Shown one piece after another: positions 37,036 through 49,097 of a DNA stretch of 64,000 nucleotides. Made by a program: the position numbers and the translations under genes. A model generated the notes under the pieces. The model was not told the DNA's origin. It did no database searches and worked only from the letters and a program-made list of their open reading frames with translations. Each line of letters begins with the position of its first letter. The stretch's first letter is position 1. The stretch is from Pyrus communis (lineage: Eukaryota; Streptophyta; Magnoliopsida; Rosales; Rosaceae). The stretch covers positions 12,116,817-12,180,816 of the forward strand of contig NC_084806.1 of assembly GCF_963583255.1 (NCBI RefSeq), read 5' to 3'.

Positions 37036-37053
37036 AATAGTAACTAGTACAAT

Positions 37054-39665
37054 AATTTAGAGAATGAGGAGTTTCGAACCCGAGACGTATGAACGGAAAC
37101 ACTACACTCTATCTGGTAAAATATTGGACTTTATGCATGTAATTTAACTTAATCTAATTACGGAAAAACGAATTCGAACTTGATTTATAAGAGATAGCCT
37201 ATTAACTCTATTTATTATGATTATGCTCATATTTGCAATCATCTTCGACTTTTAAATTTTTTGTTTGTGATTAAAAACGAGTGCAAGATGACTAACAATA
37301 ATAACTCTTCGTTTATTTAAACTATTAGAAAGTCTTCAATCAACATTACATCCATGTCATTTTTATAACTATTTTTTTTTTCATCTTATGTTAATAATCT
37401 GTTAAATTCCTTATGATTTATTAGGTATTTGTTTGTTGGGATTTAACAGATTAGCATCAACACCATTTAGAAGTTGGTTATCTAATCTCGTTGACCTCTA
37501 CCGTTTTTTAGGCTCGCAAAACACTATCAAGTTTTATTATGTTACAAGCTGTTGTGTGCACAAACTAAGCAAGCAGTTTGATTTTAATTAAAAAATCATA
37601 AACTAAAGAATAATATAATGAATAATAGTTAATCGTATATAATGTTAGGTCAATTACCTAACTTTGAGAGAAAGATCTATAATTTAAGAAATAGATTCTA
37701 TGTATGTATGTAGAGATTTTATTTTATTATTATTCTTTTTTATTTTTTTATTCTTTTGGTTGATGGGGGTGGTTGTCTCCAAAAACGAACCCACTCAATA
37801 CTGTATACTCATTGAGATTAGTATAATTTTTTGTTTCGTGTTTTTGAGATTTAAAATCGATGGAAGTGGAACTTGAGTTGATCTATCATCAATCATTTTG
37901 ATTATTTCGTGCAAAATCTTCATTAAATAAGAATAAAACGACAAAAACATGCTCAATTTTTGTCAAATTACTTTGGTCTATTGTTTATTAAATTAAGGGT
38001 ATTTTTGTCATTTTAGTTCTTATTTAACAGAATTTTCATGAATGACCAAAATAATTGATTGTGAACCAATGAGGGACATCTTCAATCGATTTCAAATCTC
38101 AAGAACCAAAACGAGGAGTTACGTAAATTTTAGGGACCATTTCCGTCAAAAAGTCTTTTTTTGGGTTTTTTTGCTCACCACTATATTGATTATTATTTTA
38201 ATGAGTTTTTTTTTCAATTTGTGGCACTCTCACACGTCTTAAAATTTAAATTTATCTAACAATTATAAATAGAACGGTAAGTATCATCACAACTAAATTG
38301 TGAGCAATTTTTTTTTTTTTTTTTCAGTTGACGACCCGCTGTGGACCGTGGTCTGTCCACCCAATATTGTACATCACTTTCTTATTTTCAATAGCAAAGG
38401 GCAAATATTAAAATCTGCTGCCTTTGAGTGTGTGGATGACCAAAGTGTGAGTGGGAGCCTTTGCCTTTTCTTAAAAAAGACAAATAAATACACAGAAAAA
38501 GGAGATGTGAACACGTGTGCAGATGAGGACCTGTCAGAACAACATGTCCTACGACCTCCTACCCCTGCACACTCACGAAAGTTTCGGGGAAGTGCCCCAA
38601 CCGCCCTGTGGCCGTGAGGCATGGCTGTTCTCAGGTAGGACCCTTGACAAGGGGTAAAACTGGAAACTCAAATGGATGACGTAGCCGCTAGGTCTTTAAT
38701 TAAATACAAGATTGGGACTTGATTATAAATCCCCCTTGATTCTCCAACAAGGAACAATTATAAAACACCAGGACCAGGAGTGGGAGCCACTTTGGGACCC
38801 ACCATATAATATCAAAATTAAACTCTCTCAAATTGACGTATTTACATAAATTTTGAGGTCTCATTTATAATTAGGAAAAAATACATTGCTAAAGTTAAAT
38901 TCAACAAGGCATCCTTTTTATCACCAAACATTAAGAGCCACATAAAAAAGTCCTCAAAGCTGAAAAGCAATGCATGCCTTGTCATCTTTGTATCTTCTGC
39001 TACCACCATTATACATGCTAAGATAATCCTAATCCAACAAGGAATAAACCTAGTGACACAAATAAAAACACAATTTAAATTAAAAAAAAAAAGTACACCC
39101 TCTTTCCATTTCTTCTTCCCCAATATAATATAAAAAAATATAGAATGTCAAAAGTTTTACTGCCCTTTATGGAAATTTAAACCTCCAAAAAAGAAATCAA
39201 CTGTTACATCCACCTTTGCAATTCTTCCCTCTTTCTGCCCCAACAAAAGATCCCTTCCCTACTTTTCCTTTTCCTGCATGCATTCCCCACCCCATCCTCT
39301 CATCAAACCAATCAAATTTAATTAGACCTTCACCATCAACCCTGTCAGATTATACACACAGAAGTGTACATATACTTTTCCCCATGACAATTTTACCCCC
39401 ACTTGCTTCACTTTCCCTCCAAAATTGTGGGTTGAAATTCCATTCCTCCTACCTTTTTCCCGTTGTGTGCTTGCTTGAACACATCCTTGCATCTTCCATT
39501 TCTTCCCGGAGGGTGCCTGCAAATTCTCATTTCCTTGGGCAAGAATCAAGCTTTTCCTTCATTTGCTCACAATCCCCACCACCAAAAGTGCTTTCAGCTT
39601 CCTTTTCCAGTTTTCCGTCTGCCGGTTTTATGGGGGTTGCAATGTAGCACCAAGGGATAACTATT
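37054..39665. other. Intergenic DNA and 3' flank of the TIC gene
   Basis: At 37065-37140 the minus strand carries GGGTTCGAAACTCC about 35 bases after TACCAGATAGAGTG, a second tRNA-like B/A box pair and probably another SINE fragment. The rest has no recognisable gene. About 39200-39665 is the probable 3' untranslated region of the TIC gene; the pyrimidine-rich plus-strand frames there are not considered coding. Confidence 0.45.
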
Positions 39666-42600
39666 CTACTCACCGGCAGGTTGTTTCTTCTGTTCTGCCG
39701 GTTTTACCTGGGCCACAGTCGGAACAGCAGCATGTTGTACGTAAGAGAATCCTGCAGGTACAACTGCTGGTACAAGTTGGTGTGGCCCAGATGCCGGTGC
39801 AGCAGTAAACTGAGCATGCATAAGAGTCTGTGAGGATAAGTTACCGCCTCTCATGTTGTTAGCAACTGCGGTAGCAGCCGCCTTTGCAGGATCGTTGGTG
39901 CTGGTATTTGAATGCGTAACAGGAGGGCAGAGTGACAACATCCCGCTCGAAGAAGTTCCTGATGAGCCTTGTGACTGCTGCTGTTGCTCAGGTCGGCGCT
40001 TAGAAGCATGATAATACCCGCTTGAAGGAGATTGAGTAGAGGTATTACTATTGGAATGTGAAGCTTGAGGCTGCATGTAGGCATTAGAGAAGAACTGCAC
40101 TTGTTGAATCGATTGCTTATATAACTGTTGTTGCTGATGTTGCTGATGCTGTTGCTGCAATTGTGGCTTAGTACCAGCGCTCGAAGAGGTAATATGGGTG
40201 TTGCCTAGGATCGAAGGGACATTCCTCCCGCCAACAGGAGACGACTTCTGATTGGGCACTGATGGTGAGTTCTTGGCCTGCTGAGATGAAAAAGAAGATA
40301 TTTGGCCAGCTTTATTTCCTGTGGAAGTCGAAGTAGTTGTCCTGGGGCTTCCACCAGCACTTCTAGACATTGATGACGTTGTGGTTGTGGGCGAACCAAC
40401 CATTACAGGAGGAGATGGAGACTGATTGCTACTGGCAGGCTGCAACCCTTGAGATTGGGTTGAAGCCTTGGTGTTTGCAGCAAAAGAAATCTGTGTGTGG
40501 CTTTGCTGTGTCCGCCCATGCTTTTGAGGGAGGTTTTTGAGGGACGAAGAGGTTGACGACGCAAGAGAAGATGAAGGAACTTGGGAAGTGGTTATCCTTG
40601 CAGAATTCTTCCACTGAGGAGATTGAGCTGGACTGGTGCTGCTTTGGACAAGGTTTTGGGGGAATGATGATAGAGCATTAGGAAACTTTGCAGCCATAGA
40701 AGAGGTTGAAGGGAGGTGATCAGAGTACACACTGCCATTACTCGTTGGTGTTTTGTTACGAGCTGGAGCCACAGAAGAAAACTGCTGCTTCTGAAGCTGA
40801 TACATCTGCTGCGGCTGCTGTTGCTGGTGATTCCGCATCTGTTGCTGCATTTGTTGCTGGGGTATGGGTGCATTTGCAGGGCTGACAGGAGCTGGCATAG
40901 AAGAACTGGATGATCGGACAGGAGTGGAGCTAAGGTTAACTGCTCTTGCTGAACTATCAATCACATTGTTGCCTGGTATTGTAGAACCAGATGTGTCGGT
41001 CAAATCTGCCCTGGAGAAAGCAATAGAGTGCCCAACATTTGATGAAGCTTTCCCAGCCATGGCCTTTCTTTCCTCTTCCACATTAGAGGAATCCCCTCCT
41101 CCGGTTTTCCCTTCTTCCGGACCTCGATAATTCTTTTTCTGTTGTGCAGCTTGGGCAGCCGCAGCAACAGCCATATACTGATGATAGCTGTGCCTAGTCA
41201 CATCTGGAAAGTTCTGGAGAATTGTATGATTCATCGATGTTATGTCAATTCCAGGAGAAACGGTGGCACCATTTAAGGAAGCAAAAGACATGGCGAAAGC
41301 TTGGGATGCTTCAACCCCAGCCTTTGAGCCCTGTTGCTGTTGCTGCTGCTTCTTTTCACTACCACTAGCACCTGTTGCACCACTGGCACTTCCAACCGAA
41401 GGAGGTGTCATCAAAGCAAAGTTTGGCGGATGCATTGGCATTGCAAAATTCTGACCATAAATACTCATGTTTGCACGAGAGACACGACTATCGGCAGTTG
41501 ACGGGCTGTCTTCGCCACCCATTTCAGGCTCAAGTTGGCGCGAAACATGCAGGTTCTGCTGCTGCTGCAGCTGTATTGCTTGCGAAGGATGGTTTTTTGA
41601 GGCAGGAAAGCCTTGCAAGCTTCCACTGCCACCATTGACAACACTTTGATGTGGCCTTTGCTGCTGATTTTGCAAATGCTTCTGGGACGACGAAGAACCA
41701 CTTGAAATAGTAGTGTTTGGATGACCTTGTTGACTTTGCTGTGATTGAGAAGGCGGTGGGGGTTGCTGCTGCTGCTGTTGTAGTTGAGAAGGATGGAGCA
41801 TTTGAGAAGGATAGAAAGACCCGTTAAAATAAGGCATCGCCTGAGCATGGGGTCCTCTGTATGCCGGCTGTGCACCTACATGAGGTGGCATTGGAAATGG
41901 ATATGCATTGTTCTGCAAAATCGCCAAATACTGGGGTTCATTTCCAGCCATATTTGGGTAGTTGAAACTCAATGCTGGTGCTGCAGCAGCGGTTGCAGCT
42001 GACGCACTCAATGAAGCAGAGTTAGATGCACTGGATGAAGCTGCACCACCAGCATTAGAAGACTTCACAGAACCAGGTCGGACAGAAGGAGCGGGAGCGG
42101 CCTGTTGCTGGCTCAATGGGAAAATGAAAGCAGGACCATGCTGAAATTTTCAATAAAAAAAAACGCATCAATATTCAAACCCCAGTGACAATATCATTTA
42201 ATAAATGTAACAGTATCAAAACGAGAAACGTACCAATATATTAGTAGGTGGCCCGGGAGGCAGAGCTTGCTGGAGCACGATTTGCTTTCTCTGCGCATCC
42301 ACAAGGTTTGCTGCTTGTGAAGTTTTTTCCTTCGCAGATTGAGCAGGAAACATAGCAATCCCCTGCCCCTTGTCCTGTGCAGGATTCACCCCTCTCCCTG
42401 GAACATTGCCAAGCAATTCTGGAGGTAATACATTGGGATTGCTATGCTTGGCTCCTCCATACAGAGATCCCGAACCAGCTGCTACCGGCCAGAAAGGATT
42501 CATCCTCGAGATTTGCTGGTGACAGTATATATTCCTTGCAATGTAGCAATGGGTTGTGCACCTCTTTGGCCGAGGTTGACTAAAAAGCAAATGCGGCGGC

Positions 42601-43006
42601 TGCACCAGTTGAAAATTCCATTGGAAAACAAAAAAAGCAACAGAGCTCCACTTAGTTTCACGAGGAGGGTAATAAAAAAAACAGTTCATAAAATAACAGA
42701 AAATTACATACTTGTATCGGAGCTGAAGAAACGGTGCTCCCGTCCATGGATACAACTCCTGGTAAGGGCGCCATATATCTGCTGATGAGAACACATCCAT
42801 TCCCCCAAAATAAGTACATCTCAAAATCAAGGATGAAGGCTAATAACCAAGAAAATGGCAAAAGAACAGATAACATAACAACCGAAGAGCGTACCCCATA
42901 GGAGGAAGCCCGCTCGGCCAGCCCGCCACGGACATCGGCAAAGGTACAGAACCCGATTGCACTGAAGAATCAGAAGACCAAATCACTGAGCAACCCAAAT
43001 TAAGGG

Positions 43007-43052
<46 letters not shown>

Positions 43053-45787
43053 AAATTACCAGTTTTCTCAGTGTTTTGCTTTGCAACATTATGGGGCAGC
43101 TTGTTTCCACTAAAACTCTCAGTCTTCTCCAAATCAAGCTGCAGATCAAAATTCCTTTCTTTCCCACCAACAAAGGAAGAAGTCTGCTTTTTCAAATCAC
43201 CTGCTTCTGCTTCTTCCAAAGCTGCTTTTGACTTCTCAGTTTCCAAATTTAAAGGCTGTACTTCTTCCTTGTTGCCAATTTTCAGAGCTTTGCTGTTATC
43301 CTCTCTGCTCACAGCCCTTAAGTCCTGCAAACCAAACAGTAATACACACATTAAACTAAAAATCTTCAAAAACCAAAAATTATAACACCAAAATATGCAT
43401 ATGGCAGAGGTGGTCCCCACTCACCGTTTCTGCATCTACGACCGCAGGCTTAGGATCTACGGAGATAAAATCAACTTCACCATCCCTTTCTGGAGGAGCC
43501 TATAATTATATACACATCAACAACCAAAAAATTTCAATATTAATAATTTATCCTTTAAAAATTAGGAAAAAATAGAAAGAAATAAAAAGATGAATAATTT
43601 ATCCTTAAAAAAAAATAGAAAGAAATAAAAAGATGAATAATTTATCATTAAAAAAATAGAAAGAAATAAAAAGATGAATAATTTATCCTTTAAAAAAATA
43701 AAAAGAAAGAAAAATTGATGATCCTCACCATCAGGTCTATCTGGAACTTTTCTTCTCGGTGGTTTTCAACTTCTGGGATTGTTGAACTCCTAGATAAAAA
43801 CCGACGAACAGAAAATTAGAAAATTCAAAGCTTTTTGTATCCGAAAAAAAAAAAAAATCAATCTCCGATGCTCACGGTTTGGTCAGGGTGATTTCTTCAC
43901 GTTTATCATCCAATCTGAGGCCAGTGGATTCCTTCTTGGGAGATTGAAGTTCCACTTTGTTCGTTCTAACATTTCTACTCTCCGATTCGTCGCTCGCTGG
44001 CCTTGAATTTGACACGACGTTGCTCTCCGGCTTAATTGCCTCCGGCTGAGCCTCCATTGATGCCGGAGCAGCTTGAACAGCTTGCGAGTTGGGCAAATCG
44101 TACGCAAAGCCACCGTTTTCAGCTGCAGATCCTGGGTTTTTCTCCAATTTTGGAGAGGAAGTCTCAACCTTTGAAGGCTGATCGGCCACCATTTTGGCCG
44201 TAGACGAAATGGGACTGTTTTGAACTGCAAAAATTGCTGGGTTCTCGTCTTCATACTTCACGGGTCGTGGTCTTTTCCTCTTGGGTGCTGCGGATTCAAA
44301 CAAAGACACCAAATTTTCATCAGTCACCATAGAAACACAAAGAACCCAGTTCTGTTTGCTCACCGAAAAACTGATTCAATCCCTTTTTCTCAGTCTCTCA
44401 GCAACCAAACTGAGCATTTGGGTACCCAGAAATAAAACCGAGAGCCCAGTGAGCTTATAGTACCCACCGGCGGCGGACATGGAAGTGACGGAGGAGCAAG
44501 AATTCTGAGGGAAAGGCGACGTCAGCTGAGGAACCACACAAGGCGAGTTCGAGATCGGCGACGAAACTCTGGATTTCGCGTCGCTGGTAAATTTGTTGTT
44601 GGTTTCTCTGGATTCGAATTTAATCGAATCGGTGGCTGTAATTTCTTGCTTCGTCGGCCCTTGCGGCTGCCTTTTCATCCCGTACAACACCTCCGCGACC
44701 TCTTTTTCTATCTCGTCCTGATTAGACGACGCCGTCTTGGTCGACAAGGACTTCGGCGGCCGAAGTTTGGGTCCGTTTGGCTTCTGCAACAAAAAAAATG
44801 TCACTAAATGTAAGAAATAAAAATAAGCAAAAAAAACCCAAAACAGAGAAATGAATTGAATTTGATGGAATTGAAGACCGACCAGCCTCTTCCGGACCGC
44901 CGAGGCGTGGGAAGAAGAAGGTGAAGTCGGAGCCGGCGTCGACGATGACACGCTCGGCCGAACAGGGGACGTCGAAGCCTGGCGGTGAATTTGGTCTCCG
45001 ACAACACCGCAACTGGAAGGCCATTCGTTGGACCTCTTCGTCGACGCTGAAAAACAACAGGAAGAAAAACATCAGTATCCCGGAATCCATTAAAATCAAA
45101 CGTCTGGCAGCTTTTTCTCCCTTAAATCACTTCATTTCTGCTCTACCTGACCGTGCTTTTCGGGGCACCGAAACGCCAATCATCTCGTCGGTGACCTTCA
45201 ACGCAGTGAGCGGTCTGAAATGCTTGTTGCTATTAAGATTATGAACCGGCGAGAAACTCTTCCGGTGATTTATCATAGACGATGACAGAGATGCCGTTGA
45301 CGACGGGTGGTTCGGCGGAAGCATCCGAATCGACGACCCACCGCCGCCGACTCCACTTCCACCTCCGTCTTCGTCTTCGTCCTCATCTTCGTCGTTCACA
45401 CTCTCCTCCGAACTATCATCGCGGCTATCTTCTCTATTGCTTCCGTGCATTAACCTCTCGCCTCTCCGCCTCTTGCTCCGGCTCAACCGATCCCTATCGC
45501 GATCTCGGTCCTTCTCTCGATCCCGATCTCGATCTCGGTCCTTCTTCCGATCTCTGAGCCTCGATGTCTCCACCGGACCATCGTCCTCTGCAAAAAACAA
45601 AAAAAAACGAAAAAAAAAAAACCATTAAAACGAATCGAAAACCAGCAGCTGGGTATTGCTAAAAGGAGTTAGATCTGGTAGAAGCCACACCTGGGGAGTC
45701 TCTGAGGCTGCTACTTCGGTGTCTCCGCCGTGACAGGCCATTAGGGGCCGCAATAGCTGATCTTCTCGCATCCCTATTCCTATCCAT
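39666..45787 (-). CDS. TIC: TIME FOR COFFEE (TIC) homologue, nuclear clock regulator
   Basis: TIC is a large plant-specific nuclear protein that sustains circadian rhythm and links it to metabolism and jasmonate signalling in Arabidopsis. Exons (high to low): 45787-45691, 45587-45147, 45046-44883, 44783-44468, 44287-43876, 43789-43729, 43499-43425, 43324-43060, 42961-42895, 42778-42712, 42599-42234, 42140-39666. All are GT-AG and all phases close, giving 1601 residues. Residues 40-75 hold R-D/K-D repeats and a basic R-S-K-R-R-R nuclear signal. An acidic D-E-D-E-D run follows, then E-M-I-G-V-S-V-P-R-K-A-R-S and A-P-K-R-K-R-P-R-P-V-K-Y. A Cys/His cluster C-T-T-H-C-x7-C-H lies at 669-682. Residues 778-1601 come from one exon rich in Gln, Ser and Ala, ending A-E-Q-K-K-Q-P-A-G-E. 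I see no damage. Many frames on the opposite strand are shadows of this low-complexity coding. Confidence 0.96.
43011..43050 (-). repeat. (CT)20 microsatellite within TIC intron 8
   Basis: Twenty perfect GA units on the plus strand, so CT in the transcript, fill 40 of the 98 bases of intron 8 (43059-42962). The run starts ten bases after the donor site. Confidence 0.95.
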
Positions 45788-46009
45788 ATCTAATAATATT
45801 AACTACAGACAAATCAGCTACACACACGACTCTAATCCCATCTCTCATCACCGGAAACCCACCATAATTCACCGGATAATTTAGTCAAGCCCGCCGGGCC
45901 TGATTTGTAAGCTCCGAGTCCCAACCCCGTCAACGACGATCTCTCTCACAAGGCTATTCCCACGCCCAAAGATCTCAGCTTTCGCTTATCATCTTCCACC
46001 TCTCACTGC

Positions 46010-46041
<32 letters not shown>

Positions 46042-46960
46042 TTCTCTCTATCTCCAACTCTGTCTCCTTTTTGTGCTGTCTATCAGTCTATCTCATCCCC
46101 TTCTCCGCTATTTCACTTCGAGCGAAACCCACTCCCAAGCCTCATCGACGGCCACGATTCACCTGCGGTATCACATCCTTCAATCTTCACCCTACATTCC
46201 GCGATACATCCTGCGGATCATTTCCACCGAAGCTGACATGGCAAAATCGTTGCCGTCCACACCCCTGCCCCAACCTTTTCTGTCTGGTGCCGCCACGTGT
46301 CAGATTTTTTAATTTTTTCTTCCTGCCCAAGCTTCCATGTTTACTCAATCACTACGATTCGGTACTTTTATACTATAAAGAAGAACACTGTAGCCCACCA
46401 CGATCAATCACTACGATCAATCACTACGATTCGGTACTCAATCACTACGATCAATATTTTTAATTATTTTATTCTACTCAAAAGAAGAACACTGTAGCCC
46501 ACCAATCCAATCAGGGTGTTTACTTAAATTAATAAAAATAGCAACCCTAGAAATTAGCCTAATCAACGTCATTAACCGGCTATTCCCGGTCATAGAGCCC
46601 TCGGCAAAAGCAACGTGCCGATAACAACGTATTTGCATGACTGCAAATCATGAAGTGCATTTTTACTCGTCAATCACAAGTAGTAGTAATGTTCACAACT
46701 TACTTATTATCATTATATGTCTTTGAATTTTAAAATTTGTACATATCCATTACAAGAATTTTGAAATTTAAATTTAACGATGATCAACATATACCACGAT
46801 TTAGAATGATGAGCAAAGATACTCTCAGATAATATCAATCAAACCGGTCAAATTCATTGTTTCCGGTCCCACATTTTTATTTTTTTGCTTTCCATTTTTC
46901 CTCGCTTTCTTTATATGTTTTGTTCAATTAATTACGGATGGTGGCAAAATTCTTAAACAA
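45788..46960. promoter_or_regulatory. 5' leader and upstream region of the TIC gene
   Basis: Contains the leader, with the (TC)14 run, and upstream sequence. At 46342-46505 an imperfect duplication occurs: AAAGAAGAACACTGTAGCCC is present at 46377 and 46480, with several CAATCACTACGAT units between. No other gene is visible. Confidence 0.45.
46011..46038. repeat. (TC)14 microsatellite in the TIC 5' leader or promoter
   Basis: GA repeats in the sense of the TIC gene, about 225-250 bases upstream of its ATG. Such runs are frequent in plant 5' leaders. Confidence 0.9.
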
Positions 46961-48010
46961 TTTCCCTAAATTGACAACGTAAGCCCCACATGAATGGGAA
47001 CCGGTCGCTCATTCCACGGTCCAGATCTTCCCGTAACCAGTAACGCGAAGTTTACTAGCCGTCGGATGCTTTTCTGACGTGGCGATAAGTCAATTAGCAA
47101 AGACATCCCAAAACCCAGATTCGTCCTAGCTGGCACCAAACTAAAAGAGCTCGTGCGCGTCGATCAGTGCGCCTCATCTGGACCGTAGGATCCAGCCCAA
47201 CCAACGGCAGGTATAGGAGCATGAGCGAGGGAAGGTCTCACGGTCACGGAACTTCTGAGAAGTGTGGGTCCCGCTTTAGCTGCCGATCTAGAAATTATTT
47301 CCTCGCGTTGGCCTATTGTCACGCTCATGGGATATAGTAGCCTAGTCTGACGTGTACTGGGGCCCAGAAGTTAAAAAATAAAATAATATCAAAATACTTT
47401 TTCTCTTTTATTTTTTCGCGAGGTCAAATTTTACAGCGCAGTTAAAAAAAAGTAAAACTCATATATATAAATAAATAAATTCGTTTTTCCGGCTCTAACT
47501 CCACGCGCTTATGGCGGAGTTCACATTCTACGTGTCCCCCCATTATTTCGCCTCGATTGGCTACTTTTCTACGCTCACAAGATGGTAAATATCTTTTTGC
47601 TCGGATCCTTCCGATATTCTCACCCGCCTGTCACATTCATGTTTTAGTCGTAGGGCACAGCTGGGTAGGTTAATTCATGCTCCACAGAAAAAATATAAAA
47701 AAAGTACAATACGGGGGACAAGCGTGCCACGTCAAACTGGGCCCCGCCCGGAAATGGTTGACCCACCACAGTGGATCCCCTTTCTCCAGCTTTTGTCGCT
47801 TTGCGGGGTCTTTAGGTTTTCGTCCCCTCGCTATCGTCAAGGTCCAGAAGGTGTGCCACGTGTCCGGGAAACGTGCTATTGTCCTACGTGGCATTGTTTA
47901 TGGCCGCTTACGTAAAACCCTAGCCGTCAACAGCACCAAAACACACATAAATAGCACGAACATAAGTTGCGTTTAGACTAAACTCACCGCCACTCAGTAG
48001 TCACCCCACA
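46961..48010 (+). promoter_or_regulatory. GC-rich promoter-like stretch without a gene
   Basis: Compared with its flanks this kilobase is GC-rich and dense in plant promoter motifs: a G-box-type GCCACGTGTC (about 47855), other ACGT cores (CTACGTGGC, TTACGTAA), W-box TTGAC, a telo-box-like AAACCCTAG (about 47917) and a TATA-like CATAAATAG about 30 bases further on. These are in the plus-strand order of a promoter, but no coding exon follows. It may be the upstream region of a lost gene, of a non-coding transcript, or distal regulatory DNA of TIC. Inference from motifs only. Confidence 0.3.
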
Positions 48011-48895
48011 TTAATTGATAAATAATTAATTAATCCAAATGGATTTGATTGACATAATTATTAATTCTATAATATTGTAGAATCTCATTTGGTAACATAA
48101 TAGAGTATAATAACGTGACAACCAAAATAAGAATAAACAATTAAATGCATAATTGCATGTAAGCATTTGCAATCTATGGCCTTTTTCCGACTCGGGTGCA
48201 TATATATAAAAGGCCAATTTGTTAATCGGGCAAAGTTGTGAGAAAAATAAAATTTTGGACTTAGGATTAGACTGGCAAATAGGTTGTGTTTGTTTTGATC
48301 GTATCATTTTCATGTCATTATGTTATAATAACAAATTGTGTCGTGGCAAACTCTATTATCTCAAGTTCTCAACGAATTTTTAACAAATGATCCAATAACA
48401 ATCTAATTTCTTAAAGTGTCACGTCATTTCATGTCAAACTAATGAGTCATGCAAAAAATTATCATATCTAATGTCCAGATGTGGCAAATAATATCTTATT
48501 AAGTTTTTAACAAATGATCCGATAACAACCCGACTCGTTAATGAGTAACTCAAAATCTGTTATTTTTATATCATTTTGTATCAAGCTAACCTGGTTATAC
48601 AAAAAATTATCAGACTTCATTAGAATGTATCCAAAAAATGGTTATGTTTCGTAATAATTTTGAAGTTGTAAAATCAAAATTTTCCAGTTATACGGGGAAA
48701 ATGACAAGGGATATACTTTGACCAATGTACAATTAAGCATGAATTATGGATGTCTCATTCGTGAAAGTAAAATGTAAAACATAATTTAAAGTGGGTCAAA
48801 TGCCATTACGTGGGGTGATCCATCCCTTCCCCAATCTATATCCAATTGATTGGCATTTTCTGACTTGATTGTGCTAGTTAGGCTTGGTGGTCGCC
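48011..48895. other. Intergenic DNA, nothing recognised
   Basis: AT-rich. The 95-codon minus frame at 48026-48313 has no recognisable domain. At 48360-48600 related phrases such as TTTTAACAAATGATCC(A/G)ATAACAA occur twice, suggesting a weak tandem duplication. Confidence 0.45.
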
Positions 48896-49088
48896 GGAAA
48901 GGGATCATTTTCGGATCCTTTCTACCTAATCTTTCTTATCAAACAATCTAAATTCTTGAAATTTGATCTAACGGTTACAAACACGAGTCCACTTTAAAGT
49001 TATAATAACTTTAGCCGTTGGATTTCAAGAGCCCGAATTATTTGATGATGAGGATTAGGTGAAAGAAATCCGGAGATAATCCCTTTCC
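48896..49088. mobile_element. Palindromic MITE with 9-bp duplication (Mutator-like)
   Basis: The ends GGAAAGGGATCATTTTCGG and, reversed, GGAAAGGGATTATCTCCGG are inverted repeats extending about 36 bases with about 30 matches. Flanks GTGGTCGCC (48887-48895) and GTGGTTGCC (49089-49097) form a 9-bp target duplication with one change, which points to Mutator-like transposition. A related element is at 55055-55260 and a half copy at 17022-17108. Non-coding. Confidence 0.75.
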
Positions 49089-49097
49089 GTGGTTGCC

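Noticed and set aside
39216..45628. Plus-strand open frames across the TIC gene
   Set aside because: They follow from the biased codon use of Ser/Gln/Arg-rich coding on the other strand; none has a recognisable domain.
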